Shown piece after piece: positions 1-12,419 of a stretch of 64,000 nt of DNA (positions are counted from its first letter, which is position 1; each line of letters starts with the position of its first letter). The stretch lies in assembly GCF_964355755.1 (NCBI RefSeq), contig NC_092675.1, forward strand, positions 3,258,312 to 3,322,311, read 5' to 3'. Both the position numbers and the translations under genes were made by a program. The DNA is from Antedon mediterranea. Its lineage: Eukaryota > Echinodermata > Crinoidea > Comatulida > Antedonidae. Below the pieces are notes generated by a model that did no database searches, was not told the DNA's origin, and was given only the letters and a program-made list of their open reading frames with translations.

Positions 1-300
1 TAATTTGTGAGCCTTACTCCCATTAGTACGAATTGTAATCGCCAATAACTTACATAAATGGCGTTCCATAGTAATCTCCAATTATTTAGATATACTTATG
101 ATAATGATATGATAAAGGTAACTATAGTTTACTTAATTTATTTCGATATAAAAATATAATACAAAACGCATCTAAAGCTAAAAGCATTGTATGTAGTCCT
201 ACAAACTAAAAACATTATGGGCAGCAAACACAAGGAAAAACAATACAATAGTAAGCAATAACAACCACCATATAAAAACACCATTAAAAATAATAATGAT

Positions 301-603
301 ATTAGCGATGTTGACAATGGCGATGTCGATAATGACGATGTCGACAATGGCGATGTCGACAATGGCCATGTCGACAATGGCCATGTCGACAATGGCCATG
401 TCGACATTGGCTATGTCGACAATGGCCATGTCGACAATGGCCATGTCGACAATGGCCATGTCGACATTGGCTATGTCGACAATGGCCATGTCGACATTGG
501 CTATGTCGACAATGGCTATGTCGACATTGGCTATGTCGACATTGGCTATGTCGACATTGGCTATGTCGACAATGGCCATGTCGACATTGGCTATGTCGAC
601 GAT
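301..603. repeat. 15-bp minisatellite with higher-order structure
   Basis: About 20 tandem copies of a 15-bp unit. Two main variants alternate: aatggccatgtcgac (A) and attggctatgtcgac (B). Units run A-A-A-B, A-A-A-B, then mixed A and B, so part of the array is a 60-bp higher-order repeat. The unit length is divisible by three, so long repetitive open frames exist on both strands; these are by-products and not genes. Almost every unit carries a GTCGAC palindrome. Confidence 0.95.
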
Positions 604-934
604 GATGAAACAAAATTCACAACATTTACCCATTTATGTTCAGTTGACCTACCTTTGAAATAAAATTCAATCCATAAATTTAATATCATAATAGAATATA
701 TGACATTTAAAAATGTTTATTAAAAGAATAGATCATGCTAATATAAATGCGTTCATTTCGTTGCACACTGTAAATCTTTATTAAATATACTATATATAAA
801 AATAAATCAGTATTTATATCGATATGAAATCGATATGAAATCGATATCATAAGCCTATATAAGGCATACTGTAAATTTGTAATAAAATACCAAACATTTA
901 AACAAAATAATTTAAAATACGTTTAGTGCAATGG
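604..934. other. AT-rich stretch without a recognisable gene
   Basis: AT-rich sequence with a short run of atcgatatgaaatcgatat repeats near 817-850. I see no coding or RNA signal. Confidence 0.5.
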
Positions 935-1230
935 TTTAAGAGAGACGGAACGCATGGACGTAGACGCAGTTGGCCAATGACAAGCGAATAATCCATCACT
1001 TGTGATTGGTCAAATCACTACGTTGCGTTACGTTCTTGTGTTGCGTCTCTAAAGCTTGGTTCCCACTAGAACGTAACGCAAGGACGTAAACGCAACGCAA
1101 GCGTTTTAACCAATGACAAGCGAAGTTATAGACAGTTAGCAATCACAAGTGAATAAGCCATCGCTTGTGATTGGTCAATTCACTTGCGTTGCGTTACGTC
1201 CTTGTGTTGCGTCGCTAGTGGGAACCACGC
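935..1230. mobile_element. TTAA-type MITE, full copy plus adjoining shorter copy
   Basis: Positions 1053-1230 hold an inverted-repeat element beginning agcttggttcccactaga and ending ctagtgggaaccacgc, followed directly by TTAA. The interior is itself a long imperfect palindrome rich in ACGTAACGCAA and TTGCGTTACGT. Positions 935-1052 hold a shorter relative with the same interior but diverged ends. The same family recurs at 20341, 28341, 39221, 39407, 53793 and 61239. There is no coding capacity. TTAA flanks on several copies suggest a piggyBac-type mobiliser; this is inference. Confidence 0.8.
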
Positions 1231-1234
1231 TTAA

Positions 1235-4200
1235 GAGGGAACCAAACATAAGAGGCAACACTTCGCGCACGCGCAATGCAAGTGATTTGACCAACCACAA
1301 TGTCGGCCCAGTTACCGTCACTTGACAGGGAACATATTGGAAATGTCTTGTTGTACGATTTGCAGTTTTTCATCTTGTTATTCAAACCTAAATAATTCTA
1401 CTGTAGCAACAAGATAAATTGTTGTTGATATACTTTTTTAATACATGATCCTTTTTTTAATGTTATGATAACTCCTCAATACTTTTTTGTTTACATCCGT
1501 TCAATATATGCATATGATATTTTGATTATATTTTTATTGCATGATGCTGTATAAGTTTAAATTCACATTCTATTGTGAGCCTAATTGCTGTTTTTTATAT
1601 TATTATCTTACCATTTTGTATTTATGCAGTTAACATATTGGATTTCGAACGGTATTGTTGGTTTTGATCACCACTCACAGTATAAGTAAACATGAGTTAT
1701 TTCAATACAACTTTATTGATCGTTCTCATAAAAATACTTAATTTTTTACTTAATTTATCAATAAAATATTCTTTGCGTTGATTTATGTCATTATTGAGCA
1801 ATAAAAAATTGCATTGTTCACTAAATAAACAGAAACCAGTGTTTATTTTGGTCTTAAAGTATACGGATTGTTACTAAAATATATGGATTTTTATAAAGAC
1901 TTCAATTCACCTAATTAGTATGATCGCTACTATTGTTTGCTTTATTGCTGGTAAGTTTCCTGAGCGTTTATTGACATTATTAAATTGGAGTTTCTAAACG
2001 AAACTCATGAATGCAAAATTAAAATAAATTTATACAAATAATTGTTATAACGTATATCAATAATATTTATTCCTGCATAAAACTTGAATATAGGCAAGCC
2101 TATATTACTAATACTGTATATATGCCTACACCACCTGGTAGTGGCTTCAAAATGGTCTATAAATTAAAATATATTCCTTTATAATAATAAATCTAAGTAT
2201 AATATAAAAGATCCCAGCCTAGGTCTACTGTTTTTGTAATGTTACTTGTTTTCCTTTGTATAAGGTAACAATATCACAAATGTGGATCAAAGAATACAAA
2301 ATAAATATTATCATAATAACTGCTTTTATTCCACCAATTTAGCAATGACATGAGAAAGAGTACACGCATAATAACACCAAAGGTCAACGTTTTCACGCAA
2401 CATATCTAGAACATCGCTCAATAAAGAATATTTAGTGTTAAAGGGTCGCTCCGACTTACGAAAGCAGACATTATGTTTAGGTTAGGCTACATTCGCTAGA
2501 TTGTATTCATATCAAAATTGTTAATAATCTTTATACTAACTGTGCTGATGCGCATTTACGTAAATTGCGCGCGCTGTCGTTTACATTTTCTCTACGCGCA
2601 ATATTTAGGTCATTGTGACGTGAAATGCCACTTTAATACATGTAATATTACAATCGAACTGACGCGGCATTTCCAGTTGACGTAACGCGGCTTCTAAGTC
2701 TGTCATCAATGAGATGTTACCCAAATCAATAGACCTCGTATGTTTCTTCAGACGGTTGTGTCATGATTATTGACAATGATAACTGTGGCCTTAATGTACT
2801 AAGGTGTGAATAAAACAATCACTATTTCATTTTGTTAAGTAAATAAGCACGCACTGTTTACTTTACATGCTTCAGTGCGCACGTATGAAATTGCGTTAAT
2901 GAAGCGTGCGCTATGAATGAGTCCAATGAACTTGACTAACATTTAGTCCTGCTTTTCATATACTTATAACCAGTAGGTGCCTACAACTAATAATATTATA
3001 TTGCTTAAATACTGTAGCGCATTTAAGCAGCTAACACCGGCGCTTATTAGTCTTTCCACGACAAGGAATGAGAGATGGACCAGAAACTAGGTAAGATACA
3101 CTAGGTTCTTAAAGTGCACACAAGCCTGTTGGAAAGGGAATAAATTGTATAGCTGTTTAATTAAATACAAGAAGCATGGAGGCCTGTATGTTTCACTAAA
3201 CAAGACGCTAAAATCAAACTAATAAAACACGATAATACAACATCGGGATAAAAATCTGGTAATCCGTTTTTCTAAACTCTGAATCTTGCCAAAAATCACT
3301 GAGACGGCGAACCTCGCTCATTGGTCTTCAGATTATACCACATACCTTAAATAACCATAGATATTAACATTGTGGCAATATATAATAATGCATATTTATG
3401 TGTTGCTAATTAAACAACTTATACATTTACTGTACTTTCATTACATCGTACACTCATTTGACAAAACGTGTGGTCACATTTGTCTGATTGCGCAAAGATA
3501 ACTTATTTGCAATAACAATACATCACGTTTTGAACTCCTGCTGAATTCTATCGACAGTGCATAATGTATGAGTTAATAACAATTTTTAGCTCATTAAAAA
3601 GTAAACTAGACCCTTTAGGCACATTTATCGACCCGAGACCAGCGTTCTTAAGCCACTGTGGGATACAAACGCATCAATTCTGCCCAACTGGTTTGCCCTT
3701 TTCCTGAGCCAACAGCCAATCTCAGCCCCTGCGAGGACTTGTTCGAAAACTAGATGATACAGTAAAAGAAAAGATATAAGAATCATTTGTATCAATTAGA
3801 GTAATTTGTCAGACATTGCATGAGACGGCGGGAGATGGTGTCGCTACTGACCCCACTTGCTACCATCCATCAGGCCTAGCAACGTGCAGTTGATTGTTGC
3901 TAGTTTGTAACTAACTAACGCTGCTGGATTTGGTTCATAATGTCAAGAGGAGAACGAAGACCAACTTAGACATCCCAGGCCGAGTGCTGGGTGATAAGTC
4001 TTGTCTATCAATTCCAAAACCCAATTTGTAATTTCATAGTTACTTTAAGTTCTATTTACCACACAATGGGAGTGATGGAAATTGCTGGGTTCCGAATTGT
4101 CATATCTGTTTGTGACAAGTAATAGTTAAATATTGTGGCAGCTGCATTTTGCATAATCAAAATTAAATATCATAGCACAGGTAAGCGACAATTTATAGTA

Positions 4201-4379
4201 TTATAAGTCTATGTTGTCCAGCAATGAGGTATCATATTTTGCTATGTTACCAAATGAAATAGGTTGTCAACAATTTACAATATACCCTAACCTCCAAGCT
4301 CCCGCATCGCAACAATGTTTATTGATTGACTGTGTATCGTTTCTTACTAATTAAACTTTTAATTTGTAGTAGGACCCAT
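1235..4379. other. Long gene-free AT-rich region
   Basis: No open frame of meaningful length and no exon-like segment recognised on either strand. Slightly GC-richer patches at 2540-2700 and 3600-3960 could be old repeat remnants, but I cannot assign them. Confidence 0.45.
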
Positions 4380-4815
4380 ATTAATAATAATATTAGTAAA
4401 GTATCGCGAATATCGACTGGTAAAATTGATTGGGTAAAGGGAATATTGAATAATAATATTGATCGATTAAAAATTGAATATTGATTTTTAAAGGGAATAT
4501 TGAATAATAATGCTGATTGATTAAGAAGGAAATATTGATTGTTAAAGGGAATATTGAATATTAATATTGATTGACTAAAATGATTGATTGATATTGATAA
4601 TATAATTGGTTAAATTTCACCTGATAATACTGATATAAGTACCGGGAATATCGACTGGTAATATTGGATAAATGGAATATGGAATAATAGTATTGATTGA
4701 TTAAAAAGGGAATATTGGTTGTAAAGGGAAAAATTGAATAATAATATTGATTGACTAAAGGGATTGATTTACATTGATAGGTAATATTGGTTAAATTCTG
4801 GCTGATAATACTGAT
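4380..4815. repeat. Degenerate AT-rich tandem repeat
   Basis: Repeated variants of gggaatattgaataataat followed by attgattgattaaa recur about every 50-60 bp (for example near 4438, 4492, 4548, 4674 and 4727). The array is diverged and has no coding function that I can see; the minus-strand open frame through it is a repeat artefact. Confidence 0.75.
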
Positions 4816-4859
4816 ACGCATCCTCTCAGAAAAAAATGTAGGCAACGATAACAAACTAT

Positions 4860-5540
4860 AATATTAATTAGACAGAGATAAATTAATTTGTTTGTCCAAC
4901 AAGAATACCTGAACATGAAGGTATACCTCATGACCTGTGTTACCATAGTATTCAGAAACAACCAGGTTGTATTATTAACGAGCCGAAAGAAGCAAGTAAT
5001 TATATGTATAAATCTTCAAATAAAGTACTTTTTGAACTTCACCGGAACCAAAATATTTATAGTTACAACGTTTGAAGTGGTTTAAATGTGTTTGTTTCTA
5101 AACGGTAGCTAACATTCTTGCCACAAAAAAGCCACACGCTAATGATACACAGTTGTTAGAAAATCAGTTTTACCACTTTGTGATTCAATTGTTTTCTAAA
5201 CTTTTTAAGTAATTACTGGCAACCAAACTGGACGTTTCAAATTTTCTTATTGATGTGTTGGGATATTGGTATGTTTACACTTTGGTTATTTAAACAACCT
5301 ATTCGATAATTTGTAGAAAAGTTTCATCGGATTTCAATCTATATATAAAATTCATTGTGAGTTAAATTCTTACTTGTATTTTGTGTCTCAAATTACAAGT
5401 AAGTATCTATTGTTCTTCGTTTTCTATTTATGTTGTCCAGCAAGAGGACCATATTCTGCCATTATTTCTACTGATAAACATAATTATTTAGTTATAGTAT
5501 CGAATGATTAATAGTATTCGGCGTCATCGGTGATAGAAAA
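4860..5540. other. Gene-free AT-rich stretch
   Basis: Only a 65-codon plus-strand open frame (4888-5085) without family resemblance. I treat it as chance. Confidence 0.4.
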
Positions 5541-5925
5541 TAAAGAAAAGCTAAGCTCAGTTAAAAGAAGCGACAAATCTACAAACCTTCAGACTGTTTG
5601 CTGAAAAGATTAACTTAAAGAATATTGGGTGTCGTCAGTGGATATGAAAAATAAAGATGGAAATTGAAAAAAAAAAGAAAAGAAAAGCTAAGCTCAGTTA
5701 AAAGAAGTGACAAATGTGCAAACCGTAAGTAGTATTAAGATAATTATATTAATGTTTGATAAAAAGATTAACTTAAAGAATATTGAGTTCCGTCGGTGGA
5801 TATAACAAATAAAGATGAGAATTGAGACAAAAAAAAGCTAAGCTCGGTTAAAAGAAGCGACAAAATGTGTAAACCTTCAGTATCAGATAATTTACTGTTT
5901 GCTGAAAAGACTAACTTAAAGAATA
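5541..5925. repeat. Three-copy direct repeat, unit about 135-150 bp
   Basis: The phrase aaaagctaagctcagttaaa starts three tandem units near 5546, 5682 and 5832. Each continues with an aagaagcgacaaat-like segment and ends with a gattaacttaaagaata-like segment and an aaataaagatg stretch. Units differ by substitutions and small indels. No TIR or coding content is visible. Confidence 0.8.
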
Positions 5926-7859
5926 CATCACACAAATTACTTGAATAGGTGAACAATGACGACCATACAATGCAGTTTACCAACTAAGAATAATATTATG
6001 TGTCCTAAAAGGATTTACAATGACCATAATAACTGACAGTGGAACTAAAGTAAGGCACTATTGTGTAATTAGAACCACCAAATAACAATATAATGTTTTA
6101 ATGAGGATAAGAATATCTAAAGCAGTGAATGATTTTCCGTGAAGGCTAACATTAAATGGATTATGATTCGTGCTACATTAAGATGTTCTTAGTCGAATTT
6201 ACTAAATTGATTTCTTAATAATATCCTTATTTACATGTTAAACACAGTCTTTTAAATCTCTTTGTTAATGCTTCTGAATGAAAAAGCGTTTGCTTAATAG
6301 GAATTGATTATGCAAAGTTAATTAATTAGTTTCTACAAACGAAACAATGAGTCTGCCAGTATGTGGTTATACATCTAACGAATACTAAAATCAAAACATA
6401 AAGAAAAATTATAAAAAGTGAGGTAAGCCAGTATAGTTAAATATCTCAAACTTTCTTCAGAAGTTTTTTGACCATTGCAATGCATCGACGTCAATGAATA
6501 ACTTGTTTATAAATTCATAATTACTACTTTCTTTTTAAATTTAAACAATTTTATAAAGATCAATGTATTCTCTAATGGCAAAAATATATTGTATAGTAAA
6601 ATATATCCAATAAAATGAACATTTGAATTTTAATACGGTACTAAAATCAAGTAAATGAGGAATTGTTTACTGCTAAAAGAGATCAAATTTAATCATTTTA
6701 ATTGGAAAGTTAACAAAATATCAGATCCCAGAGTTGTATTATTTGTTTCGTGTTCTTAGAAATCCAAATAAGTAAGTTGCAAGTAAAGTTTTTGTTTGTT
6801 CATCGAATACTTTTTACTTATTTCTTTTTTATTTATAAGATCAACAACATTTAGTTGCAAACATTCTGTGTGTTTGTTCGTTTTAAAAATCAACATGCAA
6901 GTAACTGAAACCCGTAAAGTTTGATTAGTTTGACGCAAATATGCATTGTTGATTTTGGTAACCGAGCAAACTTTTTAACAATAATAAGAATTAGTAATTA
7001 AGTGATTGTTATTGTGGGGTGCTTTATCTGAATAGTACAAATTGTAAGTAAAGGGCATCTCATTGAGGCAGGATTACATTTGACACCAACAAAATCACTC
7101 AATTGTTAGAAGACGTGAACAACCCATCGATAATTCAAAAGGACAACACAGAACCCTTTCAGAAAATTGATTAACAGCATTAAATCGTAACGTACATTAT
7201 TCTAAGAGAACGTGTAGATATAATAATCGTTAGAATCAAGAAAAGAACAACAACAACAATTATGATGGTTTTTACGTAATCCTGTTCCGCGTTGTTAAAC
7301 CTCACCTGCGACGGCTTACAGTAAAATGAACATTCTAAGCGTTCGATAAGAAGACGCGAGATAAGGGTAATTAGTACACCGGCTAGGCTGATGGTTTTTG
7401 CTTTGAATGAAAAAAGATCGAATTAACCACATCTTTAGTTAGGCTAAGTTGATGTTTACTTAGTGAGGTAACGGATGATCAACTGTTTAGCATTTGTTTT
7501 GTATTGCATTTTCGTCAATTTGCAATTTTAAGTCAATGATGAGATTCGGAGTTTTAATTCAATGCAAACTAAAGTTATGAGCCTAAACCTTGCTTTTAGT
7601 GATATAGCAGTACAGTATAAACAATATAATTAGTGCTACACAAGGTGTAAGTTTAGTCATAATTAGGATTAAAATTTATATGTCTATCTCTCCGGACTAA
7701 AACAGCAAGACAGCTCTAGGCCAATGTTCTAGAGTATTGGAAGCATCTCCAGAATAATAGATTTTTTTTTTGTAAACCAGATATATATCTGATTGTGAGG
7801 GCGTTTGTTGTATGAGAGAATGTATCTGGTGGGTGAAAATCTGTGATAATACCATACAT
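5926..7859. other. Gene-free AT-rich region
   Basis: No exon, RNA gene or clear repeat recognised. Short open frames at 5768-5983 and 6756-6938 show no family features. Confidence 0.4.
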
Positions 7860-7931
7860 GGCTCTGTGGTCTAGTGGTATGATACTCGCCCTGTAAGCGA
7901 GAGGTTGCAGGTTCGAATCCAGCCAGAGACA
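7860..7931 (+). tRNA. tRNA-Thr(UGU)-like gene or tRNA pseudogene
   Basis: A 72-nt tRNA shape: acceptor arm ggctctg against cagagac with one G-A mismatch, a D-arm containing the A box (tggtctagtggtatgata), anticodon stem ctcgc/gcgag with loop CCTGTAA, and a B box ggttcgaatcc. By loop position the anticodon is TGT (Thr). The universally conserved U33 is C here and the T stem has an A-A mismatch. The D-arm and length resemble tRNA-Pro. A T6 run at 7933-7938 would serve as a Pol III terminator. The shape is convincing, but the C33 and mismatches favour a pseudogene or tRNA-derived SINE head. The open frames antisense to it are artefacts. Confidence 0.6.
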
Positions 7932-8039
7932 TTTTTTCATACAACTAAAAAATACGGAACTTTCGCCAATGAGCTATGCTCGACGCGATTATGAGATCAT
8001 GTTCCGAATATGAGCACTGTTTCTATAATTTACAGTATG

Positions 8040-8074
<35 letters not shown>

Positions 8075-10809
8075 TGATACCCACAGCATTGTCATTTTTT
8101 TCAGTAATTTGCCTTTGGATTTATATTATATAGTATTAGGCCTATATATATTATTAAACATCGCTTACTGGCAATTTTTACAGTCCGGCTTTAAAGAATA
8201 GGAAAAAACGTTTTGTCTCAGTTTCTATCAAATTTGTAGGCAAAAACGTATTAATTTGGTTGTTAGAGTACTAAACCATGCAGGCCTATATGAAGCAAAA
8301 ATCATTCAAATATGGAGAAACATTATCAAAATAAATAATATTGTAATATGGATATTGAAATAAAGTTGGTGATTATTAAGGAGGAAAAATCGTTTACGGG
8401 ACTATAAAATTGTTTTTTTCATGAATCTCATAAAAAAAAAGCCAAAATGTTTTGGGAAAATTTTAAAAATGACCGAATGAGAATAGTTTGAAAGTCGTAG
8501 TAGATACTGCAATAACATATCTTACGGTTTCATTTGGTTAAAGCATGTTAGAATTACAACGTTAAATATTTATTAGTTACATAAATCTGGACTACGTTGC
8601 GTTATCCGGCATTTAAGATAAGTTGCCGTGTACACAAAAATGGTAAAACATCGGAAACACACCCGATTCGATATAAATTAGTTATTTCCACAAACACAGC
8701 CTACAATAAAAAAAATGATTTTTTTTTTGACCGTCTATAGATATCGGTAATACATGTATGATTTCTGTATTATATATCGTACAACAATGATGGTAATGTA
8801 ATTATGCTAGTTAATATAATAAATGACAATACAAACAGTTTGACTTACTTAGAAATAGATTATAATAATACTTACAAGGATGATGCAGTCATTAATAAAA
8901 TTGTGTTTTCTAAAATAATAAAATAATTTAATAGTACGTTGCATTATGATACGATGTATATCATTATATATCTAGACTAAGACAACAACATTTCCAATAA
9001 CGATAAACCGCTATCGCCATTACTAATAAAGACACAAACGTTACACTGGTTAATTTGTTGTTGAATGCATTATTCATTTAGTACATGTTATCTGTAACAT
9101 TATTAACTAGCAAACGAACAATGAATTAGTGAGTAGAAAGACAGCAGATTTAATAACACATTACACTGCTAAAGCAACTATGCCTCGTTTAAATCCAAAC
9201 ATTTAACGCGTTCGCTTATCCGTTATCATATCAAAATTTAATTAACATATTTACTAAGTACATGATCACGACGTAATTATTTTATGATAAAATACGATAA
9301 TCCATGTATTTTAATAATATCTATTTTGATTTAATCTTCATGTGATTGCATTAAGTTTACACTGTTAATGTAGCGCTCGACACAAACTACCACATTTACC
9401 TAAAAGAGTTACATTGTTTTGGTACCTTCCCATACAGTTGTTTTAAGTTAAGTTTGCTGATACAAAATTCGAGATTTTTACACTAGGTCTAAAGTTTGCA
9501 CAAGAAAGAAATAAGATGTGTTTTTCTCCTCTTATTGGTATTGATGCATTCAGAACATACAACCACAGTTATATAGATACAAAAGTAAATTTTAGTTTAT
9601 TTACAGAAGTAGATATTATTTTTATTTTGCAATGTTGGATTTACTGTACACGAATAAGTTCAGACTGCAACTTCTTTTTATTTATTACTTTACAATGTGA
9701 AATGATAAATCAAGCAAAATTATCGTATCATCGACTTAGCATTGCCGTGTATCGTGTACGACGTCGGTGCCGCTGCTTAAAGTTGGTCTAACTGGACATT
9801 AGGCCTACGAAACCTTTCAAAAATACTAAAACATCGTGATCTAGAAAAAGTACAAAGCCTATGTTCATATACATCTGTCATGGGTTCACAGTCAAGAAAA
9901 GTGCATTTCTCTATACAATTTAACTTATTTGTTTTTCTTCGTCAACAGAGGGAGTAACGTTATCATAATGTCTCTTGGGAGTGGATTGTAATTTTGTGTT
10001 TTATTGTAAGGATTGATTCTCAGTATCAAATAGAATATATGATCGACAACTGAAATGTATATACGATTAAACATGATTCTATTCATACTCAACGCATTAC
10101 AATTCAGTTGACAGGGGGATGGATTAAGCCAGCGGCGTATTAGGCCGTCGAATAAAATATAACAATTTTAGCAGCATAGTCCTAGTTAGTGTTAGTCGCA
10201 GGTAAATATGTGTTTTGGAAGTTGTCCCACCTGTGTAAATGCCTAGATCAAAGTTTTTGCTTTACTGTGGGTTGATCAAATTCCAGTCTGAAGAGATTTT
10301 GAAACTGGCACAATTGAATCTGCTAAACCCGTTTCAATAACATAATTTGATTGTGAGGTATTGTACACGAATGCTAGTGATACGAAGTGAATTAACCACA
10401 TAAAGGAAACAAAGAAAGCATGTAATCATAGCCGACAGAGTGGCCCTTAGTTAATAAGATAAACTGTTTGTTGATATTGTTCGCGTTCATATTGAAATTA
10501 TCAAATCATTAAATTTTCTGTGTTCAATATTTAAACCAATAGGAATAGAAATGCTTGGGGCTTTAGAAGAATTTAAGATTGAATAAAGGGGTGTAAATCA
10601 ACTAGGCGGTACTACTTGCTAAGCGCGTCAATATTGATATTAGTAGACGTTGTTAAATTAACTAAACCCGAATTTACTTACCCAAGTGCCTTTTGTAAAC
10701 TTTTAGATGACATATTTGTTATATTGATAAACGATGTGACACCTATTTTTAAAGTAATAATAGACAGCTAATTTTAGCTAATGTTTTTCTAAAAGCATTA
10801 ATAAAGAAC

Positions 10810-10846
<37 letters not shown>

Positions 10847-12340
10847 ATTAAAATTAATTAAATAATTTTCAGTGTATCACCGGGCGGTTTGGAATTTATT
10901 TCTATGCCTGTTGTGTTTATATATATATAAATATATATATACCAATTAGAAAATCAAAAACATTATTTTTCATTGTATAATACAACATTGAATTCTTTGA
11001 AATATATATACATGGGTTTCGTTATTTAAATTGCTTGGAGCATGCGTGTGGATTTTTTTTTCAGATTCAATTCAGCTTGAATTGCAAAAATAAACGTACT
11101 GTATTCTACAGACGTGTATATTGTGTAAATGGGGAAAATGTTTGAAGTTTACTGCAGTACTTTAATGTAACCTCGAAGATGGCGCTGTTCTATACAAATT
11201 TAGATTTAATTCTAGAAACCAGAAAAGAGAGTTAATATTATCCTGATAGCGTATCATATTACATCAATCGTTTTTAAAACTAAAAGTTTGGAGATGTACC
11301 GTAATTTTGTTATATAATAAAAAAAGGGTGCCATTTTTTCACATCAATTTGTTATGTATCTTAACATTTTGTATTAATAATAATTATGTATGATAATATA
11401 TAGCGATAACTGAATATTCTTTCAGAATGTATCAATAGTTAAATGACTATTTAATTGTAAATAAAATAATGTTCTCTCATCTGTATTTACTTTACTTTTT
11501 GCGTATATATTTATTACCGATTATAATACTTCTATCATAACAATTTCAAATCATTTTGATTTGTAAAATTGTAAAATTTATAGTATATAATGATGCTAAC
11601 AACGGAATAACAACATAATGATAATTATTAATTTCGTTAAATTAAAAAATACAATATAATATCTATAATTCCTAAAATAATTAAATAATACAATGCTATG
11701 CTACAATCCATACTTTTTAAAATACAATGTTTAACAATGGAATTTATTTATTCTTACAAACAATTACTTTGTCATATTTTCAAGAGGAAATTATAGATTG
11801 AAAAACAACCTTGAGAAAATGAATTCAAACATTATTATGATCATCAGAAATCTGTACAAAATACAAGTACAACTGCCACAAGATTATTAAATCGCCAAAT
11901 TGTTGCGTGATTTGCAGCAGCAATACATAGCTGCTAATCAGCATCGAGCACGCATGTTAAACGCGCGTTAAGATAGGTTGAGTGGGTTATTTTTACGTCA
12001 CCTTTCTAAATATTTTAAGGCTGTTCAGAAAATTATGTTTGAAGTGTGTTGATAAGTATCTTACGATGGAAATTATTTTGAAATCGTTATAACTGATTTG
12101 TTTTCTAGAAAATAAGTCTGAAGTTTTATCGCACGCATTATCAAGCAAAGTAACAATCATTAAAATGTTTCTTTTTACAATAACAATAATGCTTGACACT
12201 ATTAAAAACAATCAATAGCAGAGAATAATCAGAACCAAATATTTTACAATATATAAATATAGCTATATAGTATGTACTACAAGGTGGGGTTACCCAATTT
12301 CATACTGTATGAATACCAACAAGGCCATATACATGGCTGC
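7932..12340. other. Gene-free AT-rich region with TA microsatellites
   Basis: TA dinucleotide runs lie at 8043-8069, 10812-10840 and 10918-10942. Otherwise the sequence is AT-rich with no exon-like segment. The longest chance open frame is 9516-9791 on the plus strand, without recognisable features. Confidence 0.5.
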
Positions 12341-12419
12341 AGTCGCGTGCTCAAGTTAGTGTTTACCGACCAACCGAGCGACCGACATAGTGAGCTGTAG
12401 AGTCTCGTTGCACGCGACT
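12341..12419. mobile_element. Possible small inverted-repeat element
   Basis: An 79-bp segment bounded by agtcgcgtgc and its inverse gcacgcgact, with a GC-rich interior (accgaccaaccgagcgaccg) inside very AT-rich DNA. It looks like a tiny MITE. Only one copy is in this window, so the call is weak. Confidence 0.35.

Noticed and set aside
138-658. Overlapping frames on both strands with MAMST or VDIAN repeats
   Set aside because: Artefacts of the 15-bp minisatellite, open in every frame.
7716-7944. Two minus-strand frames with an AGFEPATSRLQ-type peptide
   Set aside because: This peptide arises from translating the antisense of a tRNA-like sequence and is a known kind of annotation error.
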